27,512 nt of DNA from Pseudomonadota bacterium. Its GTDB lineage: Bacteria; Desulfobacterota; Desulfobacteria; Desulfobacterales; Desulfosarcinaceae. The notes under the pieces are model-generated. The model worked only from the letters and a program-made list of their open reading frames with translations. It did not search any database and had not been told where the DNA came from. The translations under genes were made by a program, and so were the position numbers. This document shows, in pieces, positions 15,446 through 22,661 of this stretch; position 1 is the first letter of the stretch; each line of letters opens with the position of its first letter. The DNA lies in contig JAEYRZ010000055.1 of assembly GCA_023435265.1 (NCBI GenBank), positions 1 to 27,512 on the forward strand, in the 5' to 3' direction.

Positions 15446-18111
15446 CGCCTCTGGAAAAACTGCGCACGGCCGACCCGGAGACCTTTGAAATGGTCTGCGA
15501 GCGGCTGTCGAAGGCCGGTCCGCCGGACGAAACGCCGGGGGGGATCGGGCGGATCGTCGAGGAGGTCATCTGGGCCCTGGCGCAGGAGACCGGGTTCGGC
15601 CGTGCCTATGCCGAAGGCATGCTGCAGATCCGGAGCCGGGCGCCGGCCGCGCTGGATGGGTATTGCGAACGCGTGCATGACGCCGCGCGCACCGGCGAGA
15701 CTCTGGCGCAGATCGTGGCGCGCCACGCGGCGCCGGTGATGATCGCCGGAGAAGGCCTGCCGCAACGCTTCACGGAAACCGTTGCCGTCATGCGCGGCAA
15801 GGGCACCTATACCCTCAACGCCCCTCTGGAAGCGCTCACCCATCTGCTGGCCGCCGGCGACCGCGCCTCCGCCGCGGCCTACCTCCATTTGCTGAGCGCT
15901 GTTTTCCGTCAGCCCATGAACTACAATCAGAGCCTGCGTCTGAGTTACCTGCTGCCCGATGCCGTGCGCGGCTTTGCGCCCCGGCGCCGCCGGCTGCACA
16001 TCGCCCAGGCCGCCCGGTTGGCCGAAGCCGACCTGCAGCTGATCGATCCGTTCCTGGACGGTTTGCGCAACGGGCTGGCGATGCTCGGCGAGCCCGAACT
16101 CGAACGCTTCGTGGGGGAGGCCATCATGCGCTTCGTGCGCAATGCTGCGGCCGGGCGCTTGTTTTTAAGCCTCGAATCCAATGGCGGCCGGGAGCGATGT
16201 GCCGGTTTGCAGGTGGCGGTGGGGCTTGCGCAGGTCGAAGCGAACCTGCGTCATTATGTCCAAGCCCGCCTGGGCCGCAGCGTCGTCATCCGCGGCTGCG
16301 CGCAGCTGCCTGCCGCGCCGCGCCCTTTACCCGCCCTGGTCTGTTCGGATGGCGAAGTCCTGTACCTGGCCGATGAGCTCGACCATTATCCCGGCCGCGC
16401 AGAAAATCAGGCGCTTTACAAAACCCTGGCGCGTCTGGAAGCCGGCCTGCTGGAGATCGGCACCTACCGCTTCGATCTCGAACGGGCCGCGGACCGCTAC
16501 CCGGAAGTCGCCGCGCGCTTCGGCGGCACGATTCCGGCGCCGGACGTGGGATGCGGGGATGCCGAGCGCTTTATTCACAGCTTCGCCTGCCCGTCCCTGG
16601 CCGACGATCTCTTCACGATTCTGGAACAGGGCCGGCTGATGCGTTGGATGACCCATACCTATCCGGGACTGGCCGCGCGGCTGCGCCCCCTTTTGGCCCG
16701 CGAGGCCGATCCGGCGCAGACCGGCCAGCAGCACCCCCTGCAGGATCTGTACACGCAGCAGGTCCTCCAGGAATCACGGACCGGCGGCGATCTCCTGCAG
16801 GCCGCCGCCGGCGGCCCGCCCGACCCGGGTGAGGCGTGCGTGGAGGCGATGGCCGCTGCGGTCTGCCGGGTTTACGATGCCGTTGCGGGGACGCTTGCAG
16901 CGCCTTACACCCCGTTGCCCATGCCCTTCGGCTGGCGCCTGCAGTGGCATCTGGTGACTGTCGCCCAGGCCGATCGGCACCAGATCGTGGAACGTATCCG
17001 GGCGGCGCTTGCCCGGCATGAACTTCGGCTTTACCGGTCGGATCTGCGCCGGCGTCTTGCCGAACAGGGCGGCACGCTCGGCGCCGGCGATATCCAGGCG
17101 CTGCTGCTCGAGCCCGGCGCGCCTTCCGGACCCACCGCCATCGACGTGCGCCGGCTGGATTTCGCCGCCCTGCTGCAGGCCTCGGGTTTGGAACCGACCG
17201 CCGTCGACCCTGCGGACCATGCCGTGCGCTATCCCGAATGGGACGATCGCCTGCAGGACTACCTGCTCAACCATGTCGCCGTATTCATGAAGACGCACCC
17301 GGCAACCGACGGCGGGCTGTACGATCGGATCCTCGAGAAACGACGCGGCCTGCTGGTCCACACGCGGCGGGCGTTCGAACTGCTCAGGCCCGAGCGGCTC
17401 AAGCGCCTGCGGCCGTGGTGCGAAGGCGAGGAGTTCGACTACCGCGCCCTGCTCGATTTCGCCGTGTACCGCCGCATGGGGCGCACCCCGCCGGACCGGC
17501 TTTACATCAAGCGCATCAAGCAGGAGCGGGATGTGGCGGTTCTGCTGCTGGTCGATCTCTCCCGCTCCACGGCCAACACCGTGGCCGGCGGCGGCGCCAC
17601 GGTCATGCAGGTCACCCAGGAGGCGCTGGTGATCTTCTGCGAAGCGCTGCGGGTGGCGGGCGATCAGTTCGCCATCGCCGGCTTTTCGGGGAGCGGGCGG
17701 CATGCCGTCGAGTATTTCACGATCAAAGCCTTCGACGAACCGCTGGACGGCAGCGTGCCCGGACGCATCGCCGCCCTTGCGCCGCGGCGCAGCACGCGCA
17801 TGGGCGCGGCCGTTCGCCATGCGGCGGCCGGGCTGGCCCGCATCGAAGCGCGGGTGAGGGTGCTCCTGCTGATCAGCGACGGCTTTCCGAACGATCTGGA
17901 CTACAAAGCCGAGTACGCGGTGGCCGATACGCGCCATGCCGTGCAGGAGGCGCGCGCGAACCGTATCCATGTCAAAGCCATCACGGTGAACATCGGCAGC
18001 GACCCCCGGCTGGACGATCTTTACGGCCGACGCCACCACCATGTCATCGGCGACGTGCCCGAATTGCCGGGCAAGCTTCTGCGCCTCTACAGCGCGCTCA
18101 CCCGTCATTGA
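15442..18111 (+). CDS. VWA-domain protein, NorD/CbbO type
   Basis: An 889-residue partner of the upstream AAA+ ATPase. About 690 residues of mostly helical, poorly characterised sequence precede a C-terminal von Willebrand factor A domain with a complete metal-dependent adhesion site: DLSRS (D705, S707, S709), T785 in RRSTRMG, and D813 in LLISDG. In known pairs (NorQ-NorD, CbbQ-CbbO) the VWA subunit bridges the ATPase ring to the client enzyme. It is longer than typical NorD (about 600-650 residues). The ATGA overlap with the ATPase fixes the start. A 40-base gap then leads to the promoter of the AbrB-arsM pair, so it is probably the end of a two-gene operon. Confidence 0.88.
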   Translation: MTPLEKLRTADPETFEMVCERLSKAGPPDETPGGIGRIVEEVIWALAQETGFGRAYAEGMLQIRSRAPAALDGYCERVHDAARTGETLAQIVARHAAPVMIAGEGLPQRFTETVAVMRGKGTYTLNAPLEALTHLLAAGDRASAAAYLHLLSAVFRQPMNYNQSLRLSYLLPDAVRGFAPRRRRLHIAQAARLAEADLQLIDPFLDGLRNGLAMLGEPELERFVGEAIMRFVRNAAAGRLFLSLESNGGRERCAGLQVAVGLAQVEANLRHYVQARLGRSVVIRGCAQLPAAPRPLPALVCSDGEVLYLADELDHYPGRAENQALYKTLARLEAGLLEIGTYRFDLERAADRYPEVAARFGGTIPAPDVGCGDAERFIHSFACPSLADDLFTILEQGRLMRWMTHTYPGLAARLRPLLAREADPAQTGQQHPLQDLYTQQVLQESRTGGDLLQAAAGGPPDPGEACVEAMAAAVCRVYDAVAGTLAAPYTPLPMPFGWRLQWHLVTVAQADRHQIVERIRAALARHELRLYRSDLRRRLAEQGGTLGAGDIQALLLEPGAPSGPTAIDVRRLDFAALLQASGLEPTAVDPADHAVRYPEWDDRLQDYLLNHVAVFMKTHPATDGGLYDRILEKRRGLLVHTRRAFELLRPERLKRLRPWCEGEEFDYRALLDFAVYRRMGRTPPDRLYIKRIKQERDVAVLLLVDLSRSTANTVAGGGATVMQVTQEALVIFCEALRVAGDQFAIAGFSGSGRHAVEYFTIKAFDEPLDGSVPGRIAALAPRRSTRMGAAVRHAAAGLARIEARVRVLLLISDGFPNDLDYKAEYAVADTRHAVQEARANRIHVKAITVNIGSDPRLDDLYGRRHHHVIGDVPELPGKLLRLYSALTRH

Positions 18112-18153
18112 CAGGCAAATTCAACACTGCCTTGTCCTGCCGCGAATTTTTTT
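18110..18153 (+). terminator. Weak terminator candidate after the VWA gene
   Basis: A stem GACAGGCA/TGCCTTGTC (18110-18117, 18128-18136) with one bulge overlaps the stop codon. A T7 run at 18147-18153 follows after 10 unpaired bases, which is too far for a classical terminator. Confidence 0.25.
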
Positions 18154-18170
18154 ACGTCCACTCCTATCTC

Positions 18171-18220
18171 TTGACAATCGACCGGCGCAATTTAGATTTA
18201 TCAGTACATTCTGATAAATC
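18171..18220 (+). promoter_or_regulatory. Promoter and perfect palindromic operator of the AbrB-arsM pair
   Basis: A consensus -35 TTGACA is at 18171-18176. A -10-like TAGATT at 18193-18198 (16-base spacer) runs into a perfect inverted repeat, GATTTATCAG at 18195-18204 and CTGATAAATC at 18211-18220, with a 6-base spacer. The palindrome covers the -10 and start-site region, the classic place for a repressor to block transcription. The Shine-Dalgarno GGAGGA follows at 18235-18240. The regulator is not identified. An ArsR/SmtB-type dimer or the AbrB protein itself are candidates. Confidence 0.7.
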
Positions 18221-18245
18221 AGATTAATTTGTGTGGAGGAACGCT

Positions 18246-18524
18246 ATGGCCAAAAACACCCGCACCTCGAATCCGTGCTCCATAGGCGGCATCGGCTCCT
18301 GCTGCAAGGTGGAATCCCTCGTCGCCGTGGATGAACGTGGGCAGATGGTCCTGCCCAAGGAGATCCGCGAGCGGGCGGGCATCAAGCCGGGCGACAAACT
18401 GGCGCTCGTCAGTTGGGAAAAAGACGGGACGATTTGCTGCATCAACCTGATCAAGGCCGACGAACTGGGCGGCATGGTCAAAAAATTCCTGGGACCCATG
18501 ATAACCGAGATTTCCCGGGAATAA
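18246..18524 (+). CDS. Cysteine-rich AbrB/SpoVT-fold protein (HgcAB-associated-like)
   Basis: A 92-residue protein with a swapped-hairpin AbrB-type DNA-binding domain (VDERGQMVLPKEIRERAGIKPGDKL, residues about 28-52). It is preceded by a cysteine-bearing lead with C11 and the pair C19-C20 (IGSCCKVES), and a second pair C64-C65 lies in the beta-hairpin. The five cysteines are unusual for an antitoxin-like AbrB and suggest metal or metalloid sensing. I recall such proteins next to arsM and, in mercury methylators, near hgcAB; that link is from memory. ATG 18246 follows GGAGGA by 5 bases. arsM starts 49 bases downstream, so this is likely one operon. No toxin gene is paired with it. Confidence 0.8.
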   Translation: MAKNTRTSNPCSIGGIGSCCKVESLVAVDERGQMVLPKEIRERAGIKPGDKLALVSWEKDGTICCINLIKADELGGMVKKFLGPMITEISRE

Positions 18525-18573
18525 ATCCGTACGCGCATGCCGCGTGCGGCGGCGCGAACAAGGAGAAGCAAAG

Positions 18574-19392
18574 ATGAGCCAAGACATCAGAGAAGAAGTT
18601 CAGCGGCGGTATGCCCAAATCGCCGTGGGTAAGGGGTCCTGCTGCGGGCCGGCCGGGAGCGGCTGCGGCTGTTCCGGGGCCATCAGTCAGCAAGTAGGCT
18701 ACTCCGCGGAAGAATTGCAGGCCGTTCCCCACGAGGCCGATTTGGGTTTGGGGTGCGGCAACCCGCTGGCCCTTGCGTCGCTGAAGCCCGGCGAAACCGT
18801 GCTCGACCTGGGTTCGGGCGGCGGTATCGACTGCTTCCTGGCCGCCCGCAAGGTCGGCCCCCGGGGGCGGGTGATCGGCGTCGACATGACGCCGGAAATG
18901 ATCCACCTGGCAAGGAAAAATGCGGCCAAGGGCGACTATGCCAATGTGGAGTTCCGGCTGGGCGAAATCGAGCACCTTCCGGTGGCAGACGGATCGGTCG
19001 ATGTGGCCATTTCGAACTGCGTGATCAACTTGTCGGTCGACAAGCCGAAGGTGTTCCGCGAAATCTTCCGGGCCCTCAAACCGGGCGGCCGCATGATGAT
19101 TTCGGACATCGTGCTGACCCGGGAACTTCCCGAAGCATTGCAGAAGTCCGTGGCGGCCTACACCAGCTGTGTCGCCGGCGCCATGACCCGTCAGGACTAC
19201 CTTTCGGCGATCCGGGCCGCCGGCTTCGGCCGCGTCGAAGTCCTTTCGGAAAGCGGCGTGCCGCTCGATCTGTGGATCGATTTTCCCATTCCCGTCGCGT
19301 CGGAAGACAAGGGAACGATTTCAAAAGAGCAGGTCAAGGAAGCGCTCGGTGCGGTGGTCAGTACCAGGGTCTATGCCGAGAAGAACAAGTGA
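18574..19392 (+). CDS. arsM: Arsenite S-adenosylmethionine methyltransferase
   Basis: Methylates As(III) with SAM in the cytoplasm, giving methylated and in the end volatile arsenicals. The 272-residue length is typical. The SAM-binding motif I is VLDLGSGGGIDC (residues about 76-87). C61 (GLGCGNP), C149 (SNCVINLS) and C199 (TSCVAGA) correspond to the three cysteines that bind arsenite in algal CmArsM. The N-terminus adds a cluster C23, C24, C31 and C33 (GSCCGPAGSGCGCSG), often seen in anaerobe ArsM. ATG 18574 follows AAGGAG. It is second in the operon after the AbrB-like gene. No arsR, arsB or arsC is in the window. Confidence 0.92.
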   Translation: MSQDIREEVQRRYAQIAVGKGSCCGPAGSGCGCSGAISQQVGYSAEELQAVPHEADLGLGCGNPLALASLKPGETVLDLGSGGGIDCFLAARKVGPRGRVIGVDMTPEMIHLARKNAAKGDYANVEFRLGEIEHLPVADGSVDVAISNCVINLSVDKPKVFREIFRALKPGGRMMISDIVLTRELPEALQKSVAAYTSCVAGAMTRQDYLSAIRAAGFGRVEVLSESGVPLDLWIDFPIPVASEDKGTISKEQVKEALGAVVSTRVYAEKNK

Positions 19393-19437
19393 TCCCGGGG
19401 GCGCCATCGCCGCGGATGTGACGGTTTACTTCTTTTT

Positions 19438-19471
19438 CGCCCGGCGGCCTCCGCCTCCAGGCCGCCGGGCG
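19438..19471. other. Strong hairpin downstream of arsM
   Basis: A 13-bp perfect stem (19438-19450 with 19459-19471; CGCCCGGCGGCCT/AGGCCGCCGGGCG) around an 8-base loop, between the convergent arsM and DUF2284 genes. T runs sit before, not after, the stem on the + strand, and no T run follows on the - strand. It may block 3' exonucleases or read-through, but it is not a canonical terminator. Confidence 0.5.
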
Positions 19472-19565
19472 AACGAAGGCGGGCAGCCGACTTTCCCCTT
19501 GAAAAGGGCTCGTCGAATCATCGGATGGAGGCGTATGGTTGGAGGGACGTCCGGGCGCGCTTGCG

Positions 19566-20117
19566 CTAACCCACCATGAGGAACGCATAGCGGTCCATTT
19601 TCTGTTCATATGCCGTACGGACATTGATTTCGAAACCATACCGGCGCACGGTCGAATAGACGTCCACGGCCATCGCTTCGGGCGCCGGACGGGCCATGCG
19701 CGGCTGGGCGCAGGTTTCACGGCGGCCCGAGCATTCCCTGCAGAAACAGCATGAATCCATGAAGAGCAGGAAGGCGCGCTCGAAGCCGGCCAGGAACACC
19801 GCGCGCTCCATCTTGAGCAGCTTGGCGTTGATCTTGGCCGACCAGGCATGCCGGTCCTCGGGTTTGTCCATCCGGCCTTCGAAGTGCAGAATGAGCGCGT
19901 CTGTATACTCCCTGAAAAAGCGCTCGCACTCGGCCACGGACGGCGTACTGGGCGGACAGGCGCCGCTGCGGCCGTATTCGCCGCAGCCGAACATGCACTT
20001 CATGCGCACCCATTGGGCCACGACGATGTGCCGGGGGTCGATCCAGCGGTAATCGAGATAGCCGTGTGTTTGCAGGATCTGGTCGATTTGCGTGTGCTGC
20101 TCCGGATTCAGTCCCAT
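19566..20117 (-). CDS. DUF2284 cysteine-rich putative metal-binding protein
   Basis: A 183-residue protein of the predicted metal-binding family DUF2284. Two cysteine clusters are visible: MKCMFGCGEYGRSGACPPSTP, and MDSCCFCRECSGRRETC followed by ARPAPEAMAVDVY. Together they give about nine cysteines, enough for one or more Fe-S clusters or zinc sites. No enzyme activity is established. The start MGLNPEQHTQ (20117) follows AAAGGA; the longer open frame to 20306 lacks family similarity. It is convergent with arsM, which may be chance. The 207 bases from here to the insertion sequence hold no gene. Confidence 0.82.
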   Translation of the reverse strand: MGLNPEQHTQIDQILQTHGYLDYRWIDPRHIVVAQWVRMKCMFGCGEYGRSGACPPSTPSVAECERFFREYTDALILHFEGRMDKPEDRHAWSAKINAKLLKMERAVFLAGFERAFLLFMDSCCFCRECSGRRETCAQPRMARPAPEAMAVDVYSTVRRYGFEINVRTAYEQKMDRYAFLMVG

Positions 20118-20318
20118 GGGTGTCCTTTCTTTTCCTGGATCGGCGGCGCCTTGGCGGATGACAGGCAAGCGCGTCCGAGTTGTCTCAACCGGATATATCA
20201 CGTGGCCGCGTTGAGTTCCATCAGGCCGCTGCGATTCACCGAACGCATTGAAAGCCCGGACTGTTGATGAGACCACCGAAGAAAGCCACCCTTTCCGTTG
20301 CCGCACGGCAGGTTTGGA

Positions 20319-20324
20319 AATTAA
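20319..20324. repeat. Left target-site duplication of the insertion sequence
   Basis: AATTAA directly abuts the left terminal inverted repeat and is repeated exactly at 21856-21861, directly after the right one. Confidence 0.7.
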
Positions 20325-21855
20325 CTCAACTTTCGGGATCGCGTATTAAGCGATCGCCAGTTTGTTCTTTGACAAGCCAACACACTGCAGCGCGGTGTTC
20401 ATGATTGCATCGAAGAAGGCCGCCGCCGTCTTTTCGCAGAAGGTACCAAACTGCTTCAATCGATCGGCCGCCAGCGTCAGAATGCGACAAAGCGCCTCCA
20501 AAAAGGAGATATCCGCCACCTCATCGCTGCAGGCGTTAAACAGGTCACCAAAGGTACGATGATCCGTCTCCATGCGGCTCTGATATGCCAGGAACATGTA
20601 GCGCATAAAGACGATGGTGGTATGAGCGATCAAGGCATCAAAGTCCCGGCACTGGATTTCCTTGGCCAACTTCAAGTGCTGTTTGGCCATCTTGAAAAAT
20701 ACCTCGATGTCCCAGCGTTTGCCGTAGATGCGCACGATATCCTCATCGGCCAACTCGGTGTCGGTTGAAAGCAGCGCCAACCAGTCCTTTTTTCGCTTGT
20801 CGCGTACAAACACAAGCTTGGCGGCAACTGTATCGTTGAGCATAATCTGGGCGCCGGCCAGGATCTTGGCGCGGCCGCGACGTTTTGAAAGTCTGCGGTA
20901 GATGGCCAAAAGATCCAAAGACTGACCGTTGAAGGTGTAGTGAATACGGGCAGACCTTTTCACCATGCCGATGATCTTGATCTGCTGAGCCAAGGCAATC
21001 ACGGTTGCCGGCATGGTAAACCAGCTGTCCATCAGCAGGTACTTGGCAGAAACACCCGCTGAAAGGATGCGCTTTACCATTGCCGCAAGATGCGCGGTGG
21101 CCTTTTCGGTGGCTTCTTTACGGCGCTGGTATGCACAGCAGCGTTTGTCCAAGGCCTTTTGGCTGTCGCACAAGCGCTTTTGGGCGTCGGAGGAAGACAG
21201 AAGGGCAAAATCCATCGGAAGACAACTGGTTCCATCCGACCAGCAGATGGTGAGCATCCGAAAGCCTTTCAAAAAGCGCCCGGTGCTGTGATCGAAGATT
21301 CTTGCGAGTAGTTCCACCCACTTGGAACGGGAACGGTCATACGGGCTGTCATCGATAATGAGCACCGATTCGCGCTCATCGCTGGTAAGGCGGTTGAAAA
21401 CACCGAACAACCGTAGGCCCAAGGCAAGCAGCAACCGTCGCCAATTGTAGCTCTGGCCCTTGAGCAGCTCGTAGGCGGCGTCTTTGCCGAAAGGCAATTC
21501 GTGGTTTAGCACGATGCCGCGGAAGAAATTCTTACCGACAAAGGGCAGTGTGAACTTGGCTTTTGTCAAAGAGCGAACACTATGGCCGTGATGTTTACGC
21601 ACGCCACATCGATGCATGAGGGTTGCGATTTTAAAACGGCCAAAGAAGTCATCGATTTTGCCTTGAACATGAACAGGGTCTTGCGATTGGGAGACGATGC
21701 TGGTATGGTCCATTTGAGCCCTTTCTCTTTGAATTTATAGTAGATTGTCGCAAATCCACCATAAATCAAAAGATAGGGCTCTTCAAGTTATTTTCTTATT
21801 AAATCAGCATCATAGACCATGTTTTTGTCTTCTCAATCCATTCCCGAAAGTTGAG
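20325..21855 (-). mobile_element. Intact IS4-superfamily insertion sequence, 1531 bp
   Basis: A single transposase gene is bounded by 14-bp perfect terminal inverted repeats: CTCAACTTTCGGGA at 20325-20338 and its reverse complement TCCCGAAAGTTGAG at 21842-21855. AATTAA duplicates flank both ends. The element inserted between the DUF2284 gene and the unknown 149-residue gene. The perfect ends, intact frame and exact duplication suggest a recent, possibly still active copy. Six-base duplications fit the IS1634 branch of the old IS4 group better than classical IS4 (9-13 bp). Subfamily is left open. Confidence 0.85.
20346..21713 (-). CDS. DDE transposase, IS4 superfamily
   Basis: A 455-residue transposase. 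The catalytic triad is D121 or D122 (LIIDDSPYDR), D229 (LLMDSWF) and E337. The last sits in an exact YREK signature: Y330, R333, E337 and K344 in YGKRWDIEVFFKMAK, with the Y(2)R(3)E(6)K spacing that defines the IS4 group. The frame has no stop or frameshift. It begins 142 bases inside the right end of the element and stops 21 bases inside the left end. An AGGG-rich stretch just upstream could serve as Shine-Dalgarno. Base use is less GC-rich than in its neighbours, as expected of a mobile gene. Confidence 0.92.
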   Translation of the reverse strand: MDHTSIVSQSQDPVHVQGKIDDFFGRFKIATLMHRCGVRKHHGHSVRSLTKAKFTLPFVGKNFFRGIVLNHELPFGKDAAYELLKGQSYNWRRLLLALGLRLFGVFNRLTSDERESVLIIDDSPYDRSRSKWVELLARIFDHSTGRFLKGFRMLTICWSDGTSCLPMDFALLSSSDAQKRLCDSQKALDKRCCAYQRRKEATEKATAHLAAMVKRILSAGVSAKYLLMDSWFTMPATVIALAQQIKIIGMVKRSARIHYTFNGQSLDLLAIYRRLSKRRGRAKILAGAQIMLNDTVAAKLVFVRDKRKKDWLALLSTDTELADEDIVRIYGKRWDIEVFFKMAKQHLKLAKEIQCRDFDALIAHTTIVFMRYMFLAYQSRMETDHRTFGDLFNACSDEVADISFLEALCRILTLAADRLKQFGTFCEKTAAAFFDAIMNTALQCVGLSKNKLAIA

Positions 21856-21861
21856 AATTAA
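21856..21861. repeat. Right target-site duplication of the insertion sequence
   Basis: AATTAA directly after the right terminal inverted repeat, identical to 20319-20324. Confidence 0.7.
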
Positions 21862-22208
21862 CTTTTGCGGATAGCTGAAATGCGCAAGTACAGTACGCTG
21901 AGGCAAGTTGACATTCGCATTCAGAATTTCCGCCCAAATGGCTTTGCTTTTGACATGTCACCGCGCGGTCTGATAATTTTTCGGAGGTGCCGAAGAAGTC
22001 AGCTGGCATGCGCGATGGACTGAACGCCTGGACCGAAGCGCCGAAAACCATATCCATACGCTGGTCCCGGCCGCGCGGCCGCTGTAATCGTGGTGCTGAT
22101 CTGGGACGCGGGTGGGCCGACTCGGTTGGCATCGCAGAGATAGCCAGGCGTTGGCCGAGATGCAGGCAAGTTTGATCAATCCCATCATCGAACGGGGTGA
22201 GGGAAAAC
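21862..22208. other. Gene-poor stretch, possible decayed gene remnants
   Basis: 347 bases between the insertion sequence and the next gene. Two short + strand open stretches look protein-like but lack starts. One, at 21977-22087, reads AEEVSWHARWTERLDRS and ends in PAARPL. The other runs into the next gene and reads ALAEMQASLINPIIERGEGK just before its start. I cannot assign either to a family. They may be pieces of a broken gene or chance. Confidence 0.3.
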
Positions 22209-22658
22209 ATGAACGCGCTGATCCATGACGATGTCTATGCCTGGGAGGGATTCGGCGGGCGGTATCGCCTGGCCGCCGGGAAGTGCCGGCTGCGTATTTT
22301 CGATCTGGGGCGTGCGCAGGACGGCAACTTGACGCTTCTCAAGCCGCATGTGGTGGTCGTGTCGGACCTGCCGGACGACAGCCCCCAGTTCAAGAAAGTC
22401 TCGGTTCGCAGCTGCGCCAGCCATATCGCCACCTGCGTGGCGCGCGACTTCAAGATCGACCCGCAGCGCATGATCTTTGTGGAGTATCACCCTGCCTCGA
22501 CCTACGGGGTGCAGTCCGAGCACACCATTCCCGCCAAGCTGGAGATGATCGAGTTCCAGTGGCACGAGGACAAGGCCCTGCATCCCCGCTGGCGAACGCT
22601 GGCACCGTCGCTGCTGGGGACCTTGAGCGGACTGCTCGCGGAAACCGGGACCCGCTGA
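22209..22658 (+). CDS. Unknown protein, 149 residues
   Basis: I do not recognise a family with confidence. The product starts MNALIHDDVYAWEGFGGRYRL and looks like a compact, soluble, mixed alpha/beta protein with no signal peptide or membrane segment. Notable are SVRSCASHIATCVARDF with two cysteines, DPQRMIFVEYHP, and an aromatic EFQWHEDKALHPRW segment near the C-terminus. ATG 22209 follows GAGGGA by 5 bases; an in-frame GTG at 22197 is less likely. It stops 3 bases before the end of the convergent lipoprotein gene. Its position downstream of possible gene remnants and an insertion sequence suggests an accessory gene. Confidence 0.7.
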   Translation: MNALIHDDVYAWEGFGGRYRLAAGKCRLRIFDLGRAQDGNLTLLKPHVVVVSDLPDDSPQFKKVSVRSCASHIATCVARDFKIDPQRMIFVEYHPASTYGVQSEHTIPAKLEMIEFQWHEDKALHPRWRTLAPSLLGTLSGLLAETGTR

Positions 22659-22661
22659 TCC

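Noticed and set aside
18246..18524. Antitoxin of a toxin-antitoxin pair
   Set aside because: AbrB fold fits an antitoxin, but the following gene is arsM and no toxin is adjacent.
19438..19471. Intrinsic terminator of arsM
   Set aside because: Strong stem but no T run after it on either strand, so kept only as a hairpin.
21977..22175. Small protein genes in the stretch after the insertion sequence
   Set aside because: The frame from 21987 reads as low-complexity basic sequence with no good ribosome site, and the more protein-like frame at 21977-22087 has no start codon.
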